Shown one piece after another: positions 1-10,353 of a stretch of DNA of 64,000 bases. The stretch is from Ursus arctos (Eukaryota > Chordata > Mammalia > Carnivora > Ursidae). The DNA lies in assembly GCF_023065955.2 (NCBI RefSeq), contig NW_026622985.1, positions 1,076,001 to 1,140,000 of the forward strand, read 5' to 3'. A program made the position numbers and the translations under genes. Within the stretch, counting starts at the first letter, position 1, and each line of letters opens with the position of its first letter. The notes under the pieces are model-generated. The model did not search any database and had not been told where the DNA came from. It was given only the letters and a program-made list of their open reading frames with translations.

Positions 1-167
1 TTAAACCCAGCTACGCTTATGCCTGGACCTGACCATCGTACTTCTATAGAGCATAACTGTTCAGAGGTTATTGATCTTGTTTATTCTAGTTGACCAATTT
101 AAAAGACGCCCCTATTAAAATGCAGATGACAACTGGTTTGCCAATGGCAGTAGTTTCATGGTAAAAG
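1..167 (+). pseudogene. ERV pol fragment, RT connection to start of RNase H
   Basis: This is the visible left end of a plus-strand class I ERV copy that continues outside the window. It aligns by eye with the reverse complement of about 4985-5160, where the second copy carries the same stretch. Translation gives the end of the RT connection domain and the first RNase H strand (short motif WFANGSSF near 134-157). The codon at 143-145 reads Asn where the equivalent position in the minus copy (WFTD) keeps the catalytic Asp, so this RNase H would be dead even without its other breaks. The frame is cut at 168 by an LTR insertion and resumes at 992. Confidence 0.7.
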
Positions 168-991
168 TGATGAGGTTGGGGACTATAGGTGAAGTTCAGT
201 GGGGTGGAGTCCAGAGCCAACCACCAAGAAAGAATTCTTGAGGCGTCTTTGGTGCAAAATGGTGGTTTATTAAAGCACAGGAACAGGACCCATGGGCAGA
301 AAGAGCTGCTGCCCTGGGGTTGTGAGGAATGACCCATTATATACCCTCAAGTTGGGACGGGGTTAGGGATAGCGCAAGTCTCTAAGGAATTTTGGAAGCA
401 AGGTTTCCAGGACCTTGAGGGGGCTAGCTATTGTTGGGAAAGGGTCATTTATTACCGTCTAATAAAACCTGAGTCATGAGACCCTTCAGATGTATATCGG
501 TAGGCCATATGCTTGGGGAATGATTGCCAGCACGTATCTTGGGGGGGGGGGTGTTAGAGATAAAGAAAATTTCCAGAGGAATTTTTATACGTTAAAGTAG
601 ACTTACAGGATCTTTGTGGAGGGGAGGGGGTCAGGCTAGGACTGCCTTTGACCCTTAGCAAAGTATTAACATTGAGGCAGCTGAATTCCTAGAGGAATGT
701 CACCATGCCTGTTTCAAGGACTTGTCAACTGGCTGTAGGTATTAAGGAAATTTAACAGTGTCTACATACATTCCCTTCTGGAAGCTAGGTTACTGATTGC
801 TTTGTTCTTGTAAACTGCTAAGACACTTGTAAAGTGAAGGAGACTCAAGTCTTGCAAGATTGTGGTATCTATAGGTTAACTGTTTCTTTGTCCTTTAGGA
901 GTGCCTGAGGAATGTCACATACATCCCATGGGGGGGGGTGCAGGGTGTCAGCTTCTGCTTTGTCTTCAGCTTGCCTTTCGTTTCCTCATCA
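168..991 (-). mobile_element. Solo-type ERV LTR (long-U3 form) inserted in pol
   Basis: Starts TGATGAGG and ends CTCATCA, the inverted termini of this LTR family seen in reverse orientation. Reverse-complement landmarks are a polyadenylation signal AATAAA, a TATATAAT box and the long form of U3. The flanks are AAAG on the left and AAGG on the right (AAAG if the terminal A is shared), so a 4-bp target duplication is plausible but not clean. Host pol sequence continues across it, which shows insertion into an existing ERV copy. It carries a run of ten G near 541 and is longer (824 bp) than its relatives. Confidence 0.85.
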
Positions 992-1169
992 AAGGGGGTA
1001 AGAAAAACTGAGTATGCTATAGTCAATCTAACTCAGACTGTTGAGGTCAAAGCCCCGTCAGCAAATATGTTTGCCCTCAAAGCAGAGTTAATAGTGCCCA
1101 CCTGTGATTTACAATTGGCAGAAGCCTTAAAAATTAATATTTTTACTGTCTCCGAATATGCCTTCCTAG
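992..1169 (+). pseudogene. ERV pol fragment, RNase H core
   Basis: Continuation of the pol frame interrupted at 168. The reading frame 992-1165 matches the middle of a retroviral RNase H: a GYAIV-like strand (here EYAIV) and an ALKAEL-like helix with the catalytic Glu. It then runs to a FTVSEYAF segment, where the catalytic Asp of the family TDS motif is replaced by Val. The corresponding minus-strand stretch lies around 4800-4990. A second LTR cuts it at 1170. No function is possible: it lacks ends and at least two catalytic residues. Confidence 0.7.
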
Positions 1170-1602
1170 TGATGAGGGAGCAGAAGGCTGGCTGAAGACA
1201 AAACATAAGCTGATACCCTGCAACCTCCCCCACCCCCCACTCTTGGGAGGGACATGTGTGACATTCTTCCAGGAAACCCCCAACCATCTGAATGCTAATG
1301 CCTTGCTAGAGAGGAAAAACAACCTTAATTTGACAATGGCAAGGCCTCTAGTATCTTGTAGGTCCTTTTTAACACATGAAAATCCTTTTGAAACCTCCCT
1401 TTTCCTTACCTCCCTCAACCCCATAGTATATAATCAGCCACCCCTCACAACGCCGGGGCAGCAGCTCTTTCTGCCCACGGGTCCTGTCCCCGTGCTTTAA
1501 TAAACCACCATTTTGCACCAAAGATGCCTCAAGAATGCTTTCTTGGTCATCAGTTCTGGACTCCACCCCACTGAACCTCACCTACATTCCAAAACTACAT
1601 CA
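1170..1602 (+). mobile_element. ERV LTR (short-U3 form) inserted in RNase H
   Basis: Begins TGATGAGGG and ends CATCA, 433 bp. It shares the first roughly 80 bp of U3 and the whole R-U5 half with the other LTRs, but the middle of U3 is different sequence. A TATA-like TATATAAT lies at 1427-1434 and AATAAA at 1499-1504. The flanks are CTAG on the left and CTAA on the right, consistent with a decayed 4-bp target duplication. Pol sequence resumes directly after it. Confidence 0.85.
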
Positions 1603-2410
1603 CTAATCCTATATGCCCATGGAGCAATTTAAAGAAAAGGGAATTATTATCAAGCCATAATTCCCCAGTCAAATGGGCCTAAAATTATTACCAAATTCAA
1701 AGGATGGCCATCCAAAACGGAATAGCTCTTAATATCCTGACTGCAGTTCAAGGAGGCCCAGTATTAGATGGCTGGCTCCTGGCTGGGACCCAATGGCTAT
1801 GCAGCTCTAACCTGTGGTCATGGCTTCCCCCAGGCTGGACAGGCCACTGTACTCTGGGTTTTGCTTGGATACACGGATGCCTTATTAAAACCATTACCAA
1901 CCCAGCCAACCTTCCAGATTTAAAACAATGGTGGACATGTTCTGTGTCACATTGGTATGATCACTTAACATCCATCTTTGTTTCCTCTGAGACTGGAGGA
2001 TGTTGTTTGGCACATGGACGCTCTTAAGTACATGGTCAAAGCCCTAAATGACACTCGAAGTAGCACTTCTCTATTAAATATTAAAGTTAATACAAATATG
2101 TAAAGAAGCTTTACAAAATAAAATAACATTAGGTGTTTTAACTGCTACACAAGGTGAAACTTGTGCTAACATTAAAAACAGAATGCTGTGTATACATTCC
2201 AGATTACCACAAAATACTTCTGGTTTTCTAACTGACATGAATATTCAAATTTGCTCTTTAAATGATCTCTCTTTCCTTCAGTGATTGCTTTAAACTCCGG
2301 GACTGGAGGAAAATTATCAAAGGTCAACCTATCAAAGATCTTTTATTCAAAATTCTCTTTCTCATTATAATATTAACCTTATTTTGTTGTCATTTCTGGT
2401 GTCTCCCTGA
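1603..2410 (+). pseudogene. ERV pol-env fusion remnant, truncated Env with TM anchor
   Basis: About 85 bp of RNase H C-terminal sequence runs straight into env-like sequence with no integrase. The env part has an immunosuppressive-domain-like segment first (about 1710-1760), then an SU-like LPPGW and HWYDHL region (about 1820-1975). A second, better-placed immunosuppressive-like segment with a cysteine motif follows (about 2110-2200). Near 2343-2407 is a strongly hydrophobic anchor ending in a TGA at 2408-2410. Stops and frameshifts break it throughout. The order with two such segments is odd and recurs in the minus copy at 4100-4730. The assignment to a type D/gamma-like Env rests on these short motifs; no restored reading is given. 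Confidence 0.65.
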
Positions 2411-2680
2411 TTAATGCCAAGACTCCTTCACTGACGTAACTTCCAGCTGATGGATGATCCTTTCTACTCAAGGAGGTTCATATATGTAAGGAAGTTCATA
2501 TACATTGTCCTCATTGGATTCAGCTGCCTCCCCTTTCATAACTCCCTATACATTCCCCAACTGACCAATATTGACCCATAGGTAGGGACATCTCTACACC
2601 CCTATTCAGCAGGAAGGAATTACAGAAGATGCGACCTTCCTCCTTCAACAAACTTAAAGATTTAAGGGTCAAAATTGTCC
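2411..2680 (+). other. ERV region between env stop and polypurine tract
   Basis: About 270 bp of non-coding proviral sequence. It matches the reverse complement of roughly 3858-4100 in the other copy, including the stretch that reads as a 3' untranslated region just before the polypurine tract. I see no open frame of note. Confidence 0.6.
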
Positions 2681-2689
2681 AGGGGGAAA
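2681..2689 (+). other. Polypurine tract of plus-strand ERV
   Basis: AGGGGGAAA sits immediately before the LTR start at 2690. A purine run abutting the 3' LTR is the expected site of plus-strand DNA priming. It identifies the LTR at 2690-3104 as a true 3' LTR, not a solo insertion. Confidence 0.85.
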
Positions 2690-3104
2690 TGAGGAGGGAG
2701 TAGAAGGCTAGCTAAGGACAAAGCACAAGCTGACACCCCGCAACCTCCCTCCACCTTCACTCATGGATGGGACTTGTGTGATGTTCTTCCAGGTAATGCT
2801 AATGCATTGCTAAAGGGGAAAACAACCTTACTTTGACAATGGCAAGGCCTCCAGTGTCTTGTAGGTCCTCTTTAGCATATGAAAGTTCTTTCAAAAACCT
2901 CCCTTTTTCCTTACCTCCCACAACCCTATAGTGTATAATCAATTGCTCCTCACAACCCCAGTGCAGCTCTTTCTGACCACGGGTTCTGTCCCTGTGCTTT
3001 GATAAAACCACCATTTTGCACAAAGATGTCTCAAGCATTCTTTCTTGGTCATTGGCTCCAGAACCCACCCCAGCAAACCTCACCTATATTCCAAAACCAC
3101 ATCA
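2690..3104 (+). mobile_element. 3' LTR of plus-strand ERV (short-U3 form)
   Basis: Starts TGAGGAGGG (one base short of the family TGATGAGG) right after the polypurine tract and ends CATCA, 415 bp. It has the short U3 like 1170-1602. The polyadenylation signal has drifted to GATAAA near 3000. Only 26 bases separate it from the opposing LTR at 3131. Confidence 0.85.
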
Positions 3105-3130
3105 CCAGTACATTCCTATTGTGTGATAAT

Positions 3131-3847
3131 TGATGAGGTTCAGGTGAATATAGGTGAGGTTCAGTGGGGTGGGGTCCGGAGCCGACGACCGAGAAAGAAT
3201 TCTTGAGGCGTCTTTGGTGCAAAATGGTGGTTTATTAAAGCAGGGGGACAGGACCCATGGGCAGAAAGAGCTGCTGCCCCGGGGTTGTGAGGAATGGCCC
3301 ATTATATACCCTCAAGTTGGGACGGGGTTAGGGATAGCGTAAGTCTCTAAGGAATTTTGGAAGCAAGTTTTCCAGGAACTTGAGGGGGCTAGCTATTGTT
3401 GGGAAAGGGTCATTTATTACCATCTAATTAAACCTTAGTCACAAGACCCTTCAGATGTATATAGGTGGGCCATATGCTTGGGGGATGATTGCCAACACGT
3501 ATCTTGGGGGGTTAGAGATAAAGGAAGTTTCCAAAGCAATTTTTATACATTAAAGTAGACTTACAGGATCTTGGTGGAGGGGAGGGGCTCAGGCTAGGAC
3601 TGTCTTTTGCCCTTAGCAAAGTATTAACATTGAGGCAGCTGAATTCCTAGAGGAATGTCACCATGCCTGTTTCAAGGACTTGTCAATGGGCTGTAGGTAG
3701 TAAGGACTGTTTCTTTGTCCTTTAGGGCAGCCAGGAGTGCCTGAGGAATGTTGCATACATCCCATGGCGGGGGTGGGGGTTGGGGGGGTGTGCTTACAGG
3801 GTGTCAGCTTCTGCTTTGTCTTCAGCTTGCCTTCTGTTCCCTCATCA
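3131..3847 (-). mobile_element. 3' LTR of minus-strand provirus (long-U3 form)
   Basis: 717 bp, TGATGAGG to CTCATCA in plus reading. In reverse it has TATATAAT (3301-3308), AATAAA (3231-3236) and the long U3. It keeps a roughly 60-bp U3 segment (around 3612-3675) that is missing from the partner 5' LTR. Confidence 0.9.
3231..3236 (-). promoter_or_regulatory. LTR polyadenylation signal
   Basis: AATAAA on the minus strand in the R region, in the context CTTTAATAAACC shared by the long LTRs. It lies 65-70 bp downstream of the TATA-like box at 3301-3308, the usual order in a retroviral LTR. Confidence 0.7.
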
Positions 3848-3857
3848 TTTCCCCCCT
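3848..3857 (-). other. Polypurine tract of minus-strand provirus
   Basis: Minus-strand AGGGGGGAAA directly abuts the U3 start of the 3' LTR. It is the same signal as at 2681-2689 in the plus copy. Confidence 0.85.
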
Positions 3858-4722
3858 GAACAATTTTGACCCTTAAATCTTTAAGGTTGTTGAAGGTGGA
3901 AGGTCTCATCTTCTGTAACTTCTTCCTGCTGAATAGGGGTGTAGAGATGTCCCTACCTATGGGTCAACATTGGTCAGTTGGGGAACATGCAGGGGAGTTA
4001 TGAAAGGGGAGGCAGCTGAATCCAACGTGGACAACATGGATGAGCCTCCTTGAGTAGAAGGTATTATCTGTTAGCCGGAAGTTATGGCCTTGAAGGAGTC
4101 TTGGCGCTAGGCAGGGAGACATCAGATATGACAAAACAAGGTTAATATTATAAGGAGAGATCTGAATAAAAGATCTTTGATAGTTGAGCTTTGATAATTT
4201 CCCTCCAGTCCCGGAGTTTAAAACAATCACTAAAGGAAAGAGATAATTCAAAGCACCAATTTGAGCATTCATGTCAGGTAGAAACCCAGAAGTATTTTGT
4301 GGTAATCTGGACTATATACACAGCATTGTTTTTATGCTACCACATATTTCACCTTGTATAGCAGTTAAAAACATTTAACATCACTCTGTTCTGTAGAGTA
4401 TCACTTAGGGCTTTGATCATATATTCAAGAGTTTCCATGTGCCAAACAACATTCTCCAGTCTCAAAGAGGTAACAAAGATAGATGCTAGGTGGTCATACC
4501 AGTGAGACACAGAACATGTCCCCCATGGTTTTAAATTTGGAAGGTTGGCTGGGTTGGTAATGGTTTTAATAATGCATCCATGCATCCAGGCAAAACCCAG
4601 AGTACAGTGGCTTATCCAGCAAGGAGGAAGCTATAGACACAGATTAAGTTGCAGAGCCTCCTTGAAACTGCAGTCAGGATTTCAAGGGCTAATTGGTTTT
4701 GGAGGGCCATACATACAATGAT
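3858..4722 (-). pseudogene. ERV env remnant (minus provirus)
   Basis: Reading from 4722 down: a segment like the Env immunosuppressive region, then a short gap. The frame 4585-4349 follows, with a CIIKTITNPANLP stretch and a WYDHLASIF motif, as in the plus copy. Next comes a degraded second immunosuppressive-like part near 4330 and the frame 4272-3964 covering the TM ectodomain end. The anchor present in the plus copy is shortened here and frameshifted. The last 240 bp are non-coding up to the polypurine tract. Many stops and indels are present, so this is a dead remnant. Confidence 0.65.
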
Positions 4723-5345
4723 TTCAGGCCCCTATTTGATTGGGGAGTTATGGCTTGATAATAATCCCCCTTTCTTCCAAATTGCACCATGAGCGTGGAG
4801 GACCAGGGAAATATATTTGAAGTCAGTATAAATATTTTTTAAGGCTTTTGCCAATTGCAAAGCACAGGTGGGAGCTATTAATTCTGCTTTGGGGCAGGCA
4901 TGTTTGCTGACAGGGCTTTGCCCTCAACAGTCTTGAGTTAGACTTGACTATAGCATACCCAGTTTTTCTTACCCCTCTTTTCCATGAAACTATTACATAC
5001 ATCGGTGAACCAATCGTCCTCTGTATTTTCAATAGGGACATCTTAAATCTGATAGACTGGGAAAAACAAGATCAGTAATCTCTGAACAGTTATGCTCTAT
5101 AGAAGTACAATGGTCAGGTCCAGGCTTCAGGGTAGCTGATTTTAAAGTCTGACAGGTTTTAAGCATTACTTCAGGCATATCTATAAGCATAGCCTGGTAT
5201 TTAATAAGTCGGCTTCCCATCACCCATTGGTGGCTTTTGTTCTTGGAACTGATGTGAAGTCATTACAGTAAGGAACTGTCCCTCAGTGAGCTTTGAGGCT
5301 CCTTTTACCAGGAGGGCTGTTGTATGCTTGGCTAAAGCCTCTCCT
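4723..5345 (-). pseudogene. ERV pol remnant, RT connection and RNase H (minus provirus)
   Basis: Read right to left. The stretch near 5345-5230 resembles the RT connection domain of gamma-type pol (ALLVKGASKLT followed by TVMTSHQ). The frame 5223-5029 carries a KYQAMLIDMPEV segment, and the frame 5041-4823 is the RNase H start, with WFTD intact near 5000. The sequence ends in an RNase H C-terminal stretch (LHAHGAIWK-like, near 4780-4800) and joins env at about 4723 with integrase absent. Several frameshifts split it. Confidence 0.7.
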
Positions 5346-6563
5346 TATAATTGTACATCCGTAGAGGTGGCTTCTAGGAGTAAATGTAACTATGCAGGAT
5401 GAAAGCATTAAGAAGCCTTCTTTGTTTGAGGTCTAGCCTTAATATATTAACAAGGAATCACTGGCGAGTGGAGGGGAAGACTTGTAAAGAGATAAGGGCA
5501 TCCCCAAGCCATCATCCAGTCCAATCACAAGGAAAGTGAGGTCATCCATTATCTCCACAAGCCCATAGTTAACCCTATGGAGTGGGGTATGCTCTGGCTT
5601 TTAGAGAATGATTTCATCATCCCAGCCACATTGGTCAAGGTGATAGCCGAGTTATACAATCATTAGGGAATCTATCCCATTTCCCAGTTGTTCAAATAAT
5701 TAATTATATGCCCATGGGGTCCTGTTATTAGCCCCATAGAATAAAAAGCATGAAGATTATCTATACATGAGCTATTGTATAGGAATAGAAAAAAGCTATT
5801 TCTCTTAAGTTTACCTTAAGTTGTCTAGCTTAAGCAAACATTTAAGGACAATCAGATCTAGAATTTAACATCCACAAAGGTGGGTTATTTAAACATAATT
5901 TTTCTCTCTAAAATAATCCTCATTTCCAGAGATAGCCAAATCAGGACTAATTTGTTTGCAAAACAAGTCCAGTTTTAACAAACTTGGCCTAATTATTTAC
6001 ATTCATTCAGCAAGAATAGTGACTGATTGCATAGATCTTTTAGAATCTGCTTTGCTGGAACTTTTATAAGGAACCTCCAGGTTGAACTTTTAGTAGCCTC
6101 TCCAGGCCAGAAGCCAAGCCAAGTACTTGTTATCAGACGTGCCTGTGATACTTGTAGATTTGGACGGATTCCTCTCCACGAGGTCCCCAAAGTATCCTGA
6201 GGTTCCTGCACCTGCCAGGAAGTGACATTCTTTACTCACCTGGTGAGGCTGCTGGGAACTCTGTAAGCAAGATATCAGGTCATTTCCAGGGGGCTTTATG
6301 GCTCCAGGTTTCATAAAGTCAATCTTAGCTCCTAAAAGCTGTTTGGTCATATCTGAGTCTGTGCATGTCTCTCAAATATGACATTCCAGTCAAAGCCTTA
6401 TGGTAAAATAACCAGTGTTTCCAATGGTGTCCTGTTACAAGGAGAACAATACTTATTGAACTTATGCAAATGATTATGATTGCCATGGAAGAAAGAATAC
6501 TTACTGAGACCTTTTTAATTTCAGAGGGTTCAGGTAGAGAGAAAAGTTAAATGCTTTAATTTG
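5346..6563 (-). other. Degenerate ERV interior
   Basis: Lies inside the provirus, so it is proviral by position. I cannot align it with confidence to a retroviral domain. Short minus-strand frames (6350-6090, 6211-5993) are uninterrupted for 70-85 codons but show no motif I recognise. RT catalytic motifs are not visible. Confidence 0.4.
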
Positions 6564-6579
6564 CTTTATTATTATTTCT

Positions 6580-6778
6580 TTTTTTTTTAAAGATTTTATT
6601 TATTTATTCGACAGAGATAGAGACAGCCAGCGAGAGAGGGAACACAAGCAGGGGGAGTGGGAGAGGAAGAAGCAGGCTCATAGCGGAAGAGCCTGATGTG
6701 GGGCTCGATCCCATAACGCCGGGATCACGCCCTGAGCTGAAGGCAGACGCTTAACCGCTGTGCCACCCAGGCGCCCCA
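6580..6778 (-). mobile_element. can-SINE in provirus
   Basis: Near full-length young can-SINE: oligo-T/TTTATTTATT tail on the left and GGGGCGCCTGGGTGGC head on the right when reversed. The target duplication CTTTATTATTATTTCT occurs at 6564-6579 and 6779-6794, perfect over 16 bp. It post-dates the provirus. Confidence 0.95.
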
Positions 6779-6794
6779 CTTTATTATTATTTCT

Positions 6795-8434
6795 GTATAT
6801 CACTTATGTCTTAAGAGAAAGTTTCCTCAATCTGGAAGAGCAAACATTAGAAAACCAGTAGTGTTTTAAACAAGAGTCACAACACTATAATCTTTTAGTT
6901 AATTTAGTCCCATGTTACTAATTCTTGCTCAGTTTGAATGCAGCTTTAGTTAGTTCTGGAAATTTTTACCCATTTCAGTTTTAGGATTCCATAAAGATAT
7001 CGAATACCTGTATCTGTCCTAAAAAGTCCTTTATATGAATCTCTTTGAAGATGAAACTCATTTTAGAAGAGAATAAGAACAATTACAAATAACAAAAACA
7101 GAATGGACATAGTAACTGATGAGTTTACAGTATAGCTGGCAAGGAAGTCAGGTTACTTCTGTGACACGCAACACTTCGATAGCCAGAAAAGAGTGATGAC
7201 GACCTTATGTTAAAACATTAAAACTTTAGGAATTGCATATTATCTCTAGAATAGTTACAGCATTTACCCAAATGTAACCTAAGGCGTATCATTTGTTTAA
7301 CAGTGCTTCCAGAGTAACTCAGTACACCAAAGAAAAAGGCCTAATGAGTTAAAGAGACTTCATTTACAATTTAAATCTTGGTAAAGTTTGTTAAAACCTT
7401 AAAATTATAGCACAAGCCTGAATAGGATTACAGATCACTACAAAACTCTATTTTTATTTAACCAAGGTGACAATAGGAGACTTGAAGGCAAATATGTAGG
7501 GTTCTATAGTTGTCAGCAAAACTTAGCTTAATACAGAGAAGTTTTAACAAAGTAATTGAAGACCTGTTAATGACAAAACATAGAAACTTTGTTTTCTGGG
7601 CAAAGAGAAAACTGTTTACATTTTCTTATCCAGAGCAGATGAACAATTCAAGAAACCTTTGTCTTTCTAAACAGAGAGAAAGCAGACATAGATCTTATAC
7701 CACTGTATCTTAAAAACCCATTCATTTCACTCTTAGTCGGTTCTGACCACACCTAAAATTCCTTCTACAACTTCCTTTTGCATTCAGATTTTATCCCATG
7801 CCATCTTTCCAAACAACCATCTTATTTAGGACAAAATTGCCTTCTTTTACCTTCAACAAAAATGCATTCCCATTCCTTATCCTTCTTAAGTATCTCCTAC
7901 TTTTCTACATATAGAGTTGCTTCCCTTATTTCCATCAGCCTTCATTACATTTAGTAGAGTTTCACATTTTTTTTTTTAGAAATTGTAGTCTCCAGTGAAA
8001 ACTAAGTAGTAACCAACTGTGAACTGTTACACCAGAATACTTTAGATGGCAAATTTATGTATCAATTAAGCACAAAACATGTTAACCAACAGATTTAAAT
8101 ATCCTTAGTTTTTTTCAATAAGAAGTCAAAAGCACAAACCTACATCCAGTACTCAATGCTTCAGCACTGTATCCTATTTTAAAAAGACCTGGATGTCCAA
8201 CGAATTCAATCCCATTTACCATTCAAGCAATAAAGATTCAGGTTACCGAAGACTTTGAAAGCTCTTTTAACAATTACCCATGAAAACTTTGAGACAGACA
8301 ATTAACCATCATTTTAGTCATATTTTTATGAACAACTCACAACAGAGGTAACACAAGTTTGTTTGACCTTCAGTAAACCTCGATAGAATAAAAGTTTTAC
8401 ATTTAGCGCTGATAACTTTAAAGACATGTCGATC
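6795..8434 (-). other. AT-rich degenerate ERV interior
   Basis: About 1.6 kb of AT-rich sequence within the provirus with stops in all frames; the longest frame is 67 codons at 7510-7713 and looks like chance. It occupies the place of gag capsid to pro-pol in the minus reading. No retroviral motif could be identified. Confidence 0.35.
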
Positions 8435-8968
8435 TTAATTAAACCAACAAACTTGACTTAGTTTAAATACTGAATTATGTTCCACCTGGGACCACCCCAT
8501 TTTCAGTTTTTTTTTACCTGAGACGCTGGTGCGGAAATCTGGAGTGGGTAACGTTAGGTCCAGGGGGTGCTCTTCTTCGCTCCTTGATGGTGTGGGTAGA
8601 AGGAGCCATGGTGCCTGAGGCACCAAGGATGGTACAGAAGCCAGTTGTGCAGGCCGCACCCCAGGTGGTGTGGAAAGAAGGAGGAAGGGGAGACAGTAGA
8701 GGCAGAGTGCTGCCAGAAGGCAGAGAAAGGGTTCCTGGTTTTAGAGCTTATCACCTCCAACAGGAGCAGACGCCATGTTTTCCCACCAAAAAGGGGGAAT
8801 AGGCAGTCCATGTTGGGCCAGAGAAGACAGGGAATTTCCCTGAAACAAAGGGAGTTTCGGCAGCTGCTTGGGAATATTCCTTAAAGTCCCCGTCCCAAGG
8901 GAGACTAACCACAGATGGCTCCAGTTATAGCCATTAATCCGGGAAATGAGTGAGGGAGAAGCCCCCAC
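8435..8968 (-). pseudogene. Possible gag remnant, proline/serine-rich part
   Basis: Minus-strand frames 8968-8741, 8811-8554 and 8659-8435 overlap. They give proline-, serine- and histidine-rich peptides in the position expected for the variable region between matrix and capsid of a gamma-type Gag. Frame changes are needed to follow it. The assignment is by position and composition only. Confidence 0.35.
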
Positions 8969-9048
8969 ATCTGTTAGAAGGAACAGTGAGAGAAGAGAGT
9001 CGAGTCCCCTTTGCTAGGGATGGCCTGTGTTTCCTCCAGCAACCTGGG

Positions 9049-9369
9049 TTAACTCAGAGGACGCCTATTTAGATAATTATCATCCAATATGTCAGGAGAG
9101 TTTACTAGCTGACCCATTTGTGTGAACACATTCTGCAAGAGGCCCTTATGTCGGGGTCCTGGTGTAGAGCAGTGAAGGCCTAGGTACGAGCAATGAAGGT
9201 ACCCTAGGTCCATCTGCTCAGTTCCTTCTGATAGATCCCACTGCAGCCATGCAGTGTTACAGGAGATCGGTGCTTTCCTAAATTCTGCAATCCTAATTGT
9301 TTCCAGTGGGTTAGAAGGCAACCTAAGGGAGAGTCCTTGGGAACCGAAGAAGCAGCCTACAGAGGCCAT
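9049..9369 (-). pseudogene. Possible gag remnant, matrix-like region
   Basis: An open minus-strand frame of 106 codons just downstream of the leader. It contains a short CNTAWLQW segment and an LGYLHCSYLGLHC stretch that resemble the end of matrix in class I ERV Gag. The start is not an obvious Gag initiator and the frame stops at 9049. It could be chance, but its place in the provirus is right. Confidence 0.4.
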
Positions 9370-10332
9370 GCTCAGAAAAGTAAAGAAGGTCCATTACCAA
9401 ATCCCCTCTGACTCCTGGGTGGTGTCCCATGCAGGATATGTCAGAGGTTCCCATGTGTCAAAAGTGACTGGAGGCGTCCCTCAACAAAAATCGCTATTGA
9501 TCACAATCCTGCCTTCCCGTGAAAGCATTCCAGCCCTAAAAGGCCTGTAGGAGGGATGCCGGCGTCCCTCCCCTATGCCATCGGATCCTAGGTTGCCGAT
9601 GGATGCCTGGTGAACGGACTGAAATACTATGCCTTGAAGGTCATGCCATGAAGGTCACACCTTATTTTGTCTTGCCTTGAAAGTATTTTACCTTGCCTTG
9701 AAGAACCAGCTGTTTTTAACCCATGGAGAACACTAGAAAAGTTTTATAAGGGGAAATTACCGAATTTTGTAGCCTAAGTAATTAGTAGAGGACATTGATG
9801 GAAAACAGTAAAGACAGAAGTCCATCATGGTCTAAGTGACATTCCAACACAGGTGGTCCTTACAGCCAACTTCCCTGGGAAATGGTCCCTGGTTGGGTTG
9901 TAATTCCATTGGGTACTGGTTTCGGCCGGCTCCGAGGGGAGGTCCCATGGCCAGAAGCGGCTAGACCAGCAACGTGGAGGGGATCACATTAGATCCATCA
10001 GAAGGAAACCTCACATGGGAATCTTAAGATTGGCAGCCATGCTAGTCACTTAGGTGGCTGTCCTGTGCCCAAAACAGACGACTTTGTATAAGGACAGCAG
10101 TACAGAGGGGGCCTCAAGTTTCTGGGTCTTATTACCATCCCGGCCAGGGTACTAACTTCCAGCCAAAAGGCAGGCCTTTTCCTCCCCACAAAGTAGCCAT
10201 GGGCTAGAGGATTACAGCCTGAGCAGTTGGCATGAAAGTGTTCCAATAAGACCAATACTCCTTGAAGAGCCCCAGAAAGGAGAGTAAGGAGGAGAAGGGA
10301 AAGTACTCACCAGTTTTGCACCGAAGCTCAAT
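9370..10332 (-). other. Proviral leader and 5' gag region, non-coding now
   Basis: About 960 bp between the primer-binding site and the first plausible gag frame on the minus strand. It includes a locally repeated CCTTGAAGG/GCCTTGAA motif (about 9630-9710). No packaging signal can be claimed by eye. Confidence 0.5.
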
Positions 10333-10350
10333 GCCCCACGTTGGGCGCCA
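10333..10350 (-). other. Primer-binding site, tRNA-Lys(1,2) type
   Basis: Minus-strand TGGCGCCCAACGTGGGGC lies three bases inside the 5' LTR end. It is exactly complementary to the 3' end, including CCA, of tRNA-Lys(1,2), the primer of Mason-Pfizer monkey virus and visna. This fixes the 5' end and orientation of the provirus. Confidence 0.92.
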
Positions 10351-10353
10351 TTA

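Noticed and set aside
6585..6777. Possible tRNA-Lys gene in SINE heads here and elsewhere
   Set aside because: The tRNA-like boxes are part of can-SINEs with A-tails and target duplications, so these are not tRNA genes.
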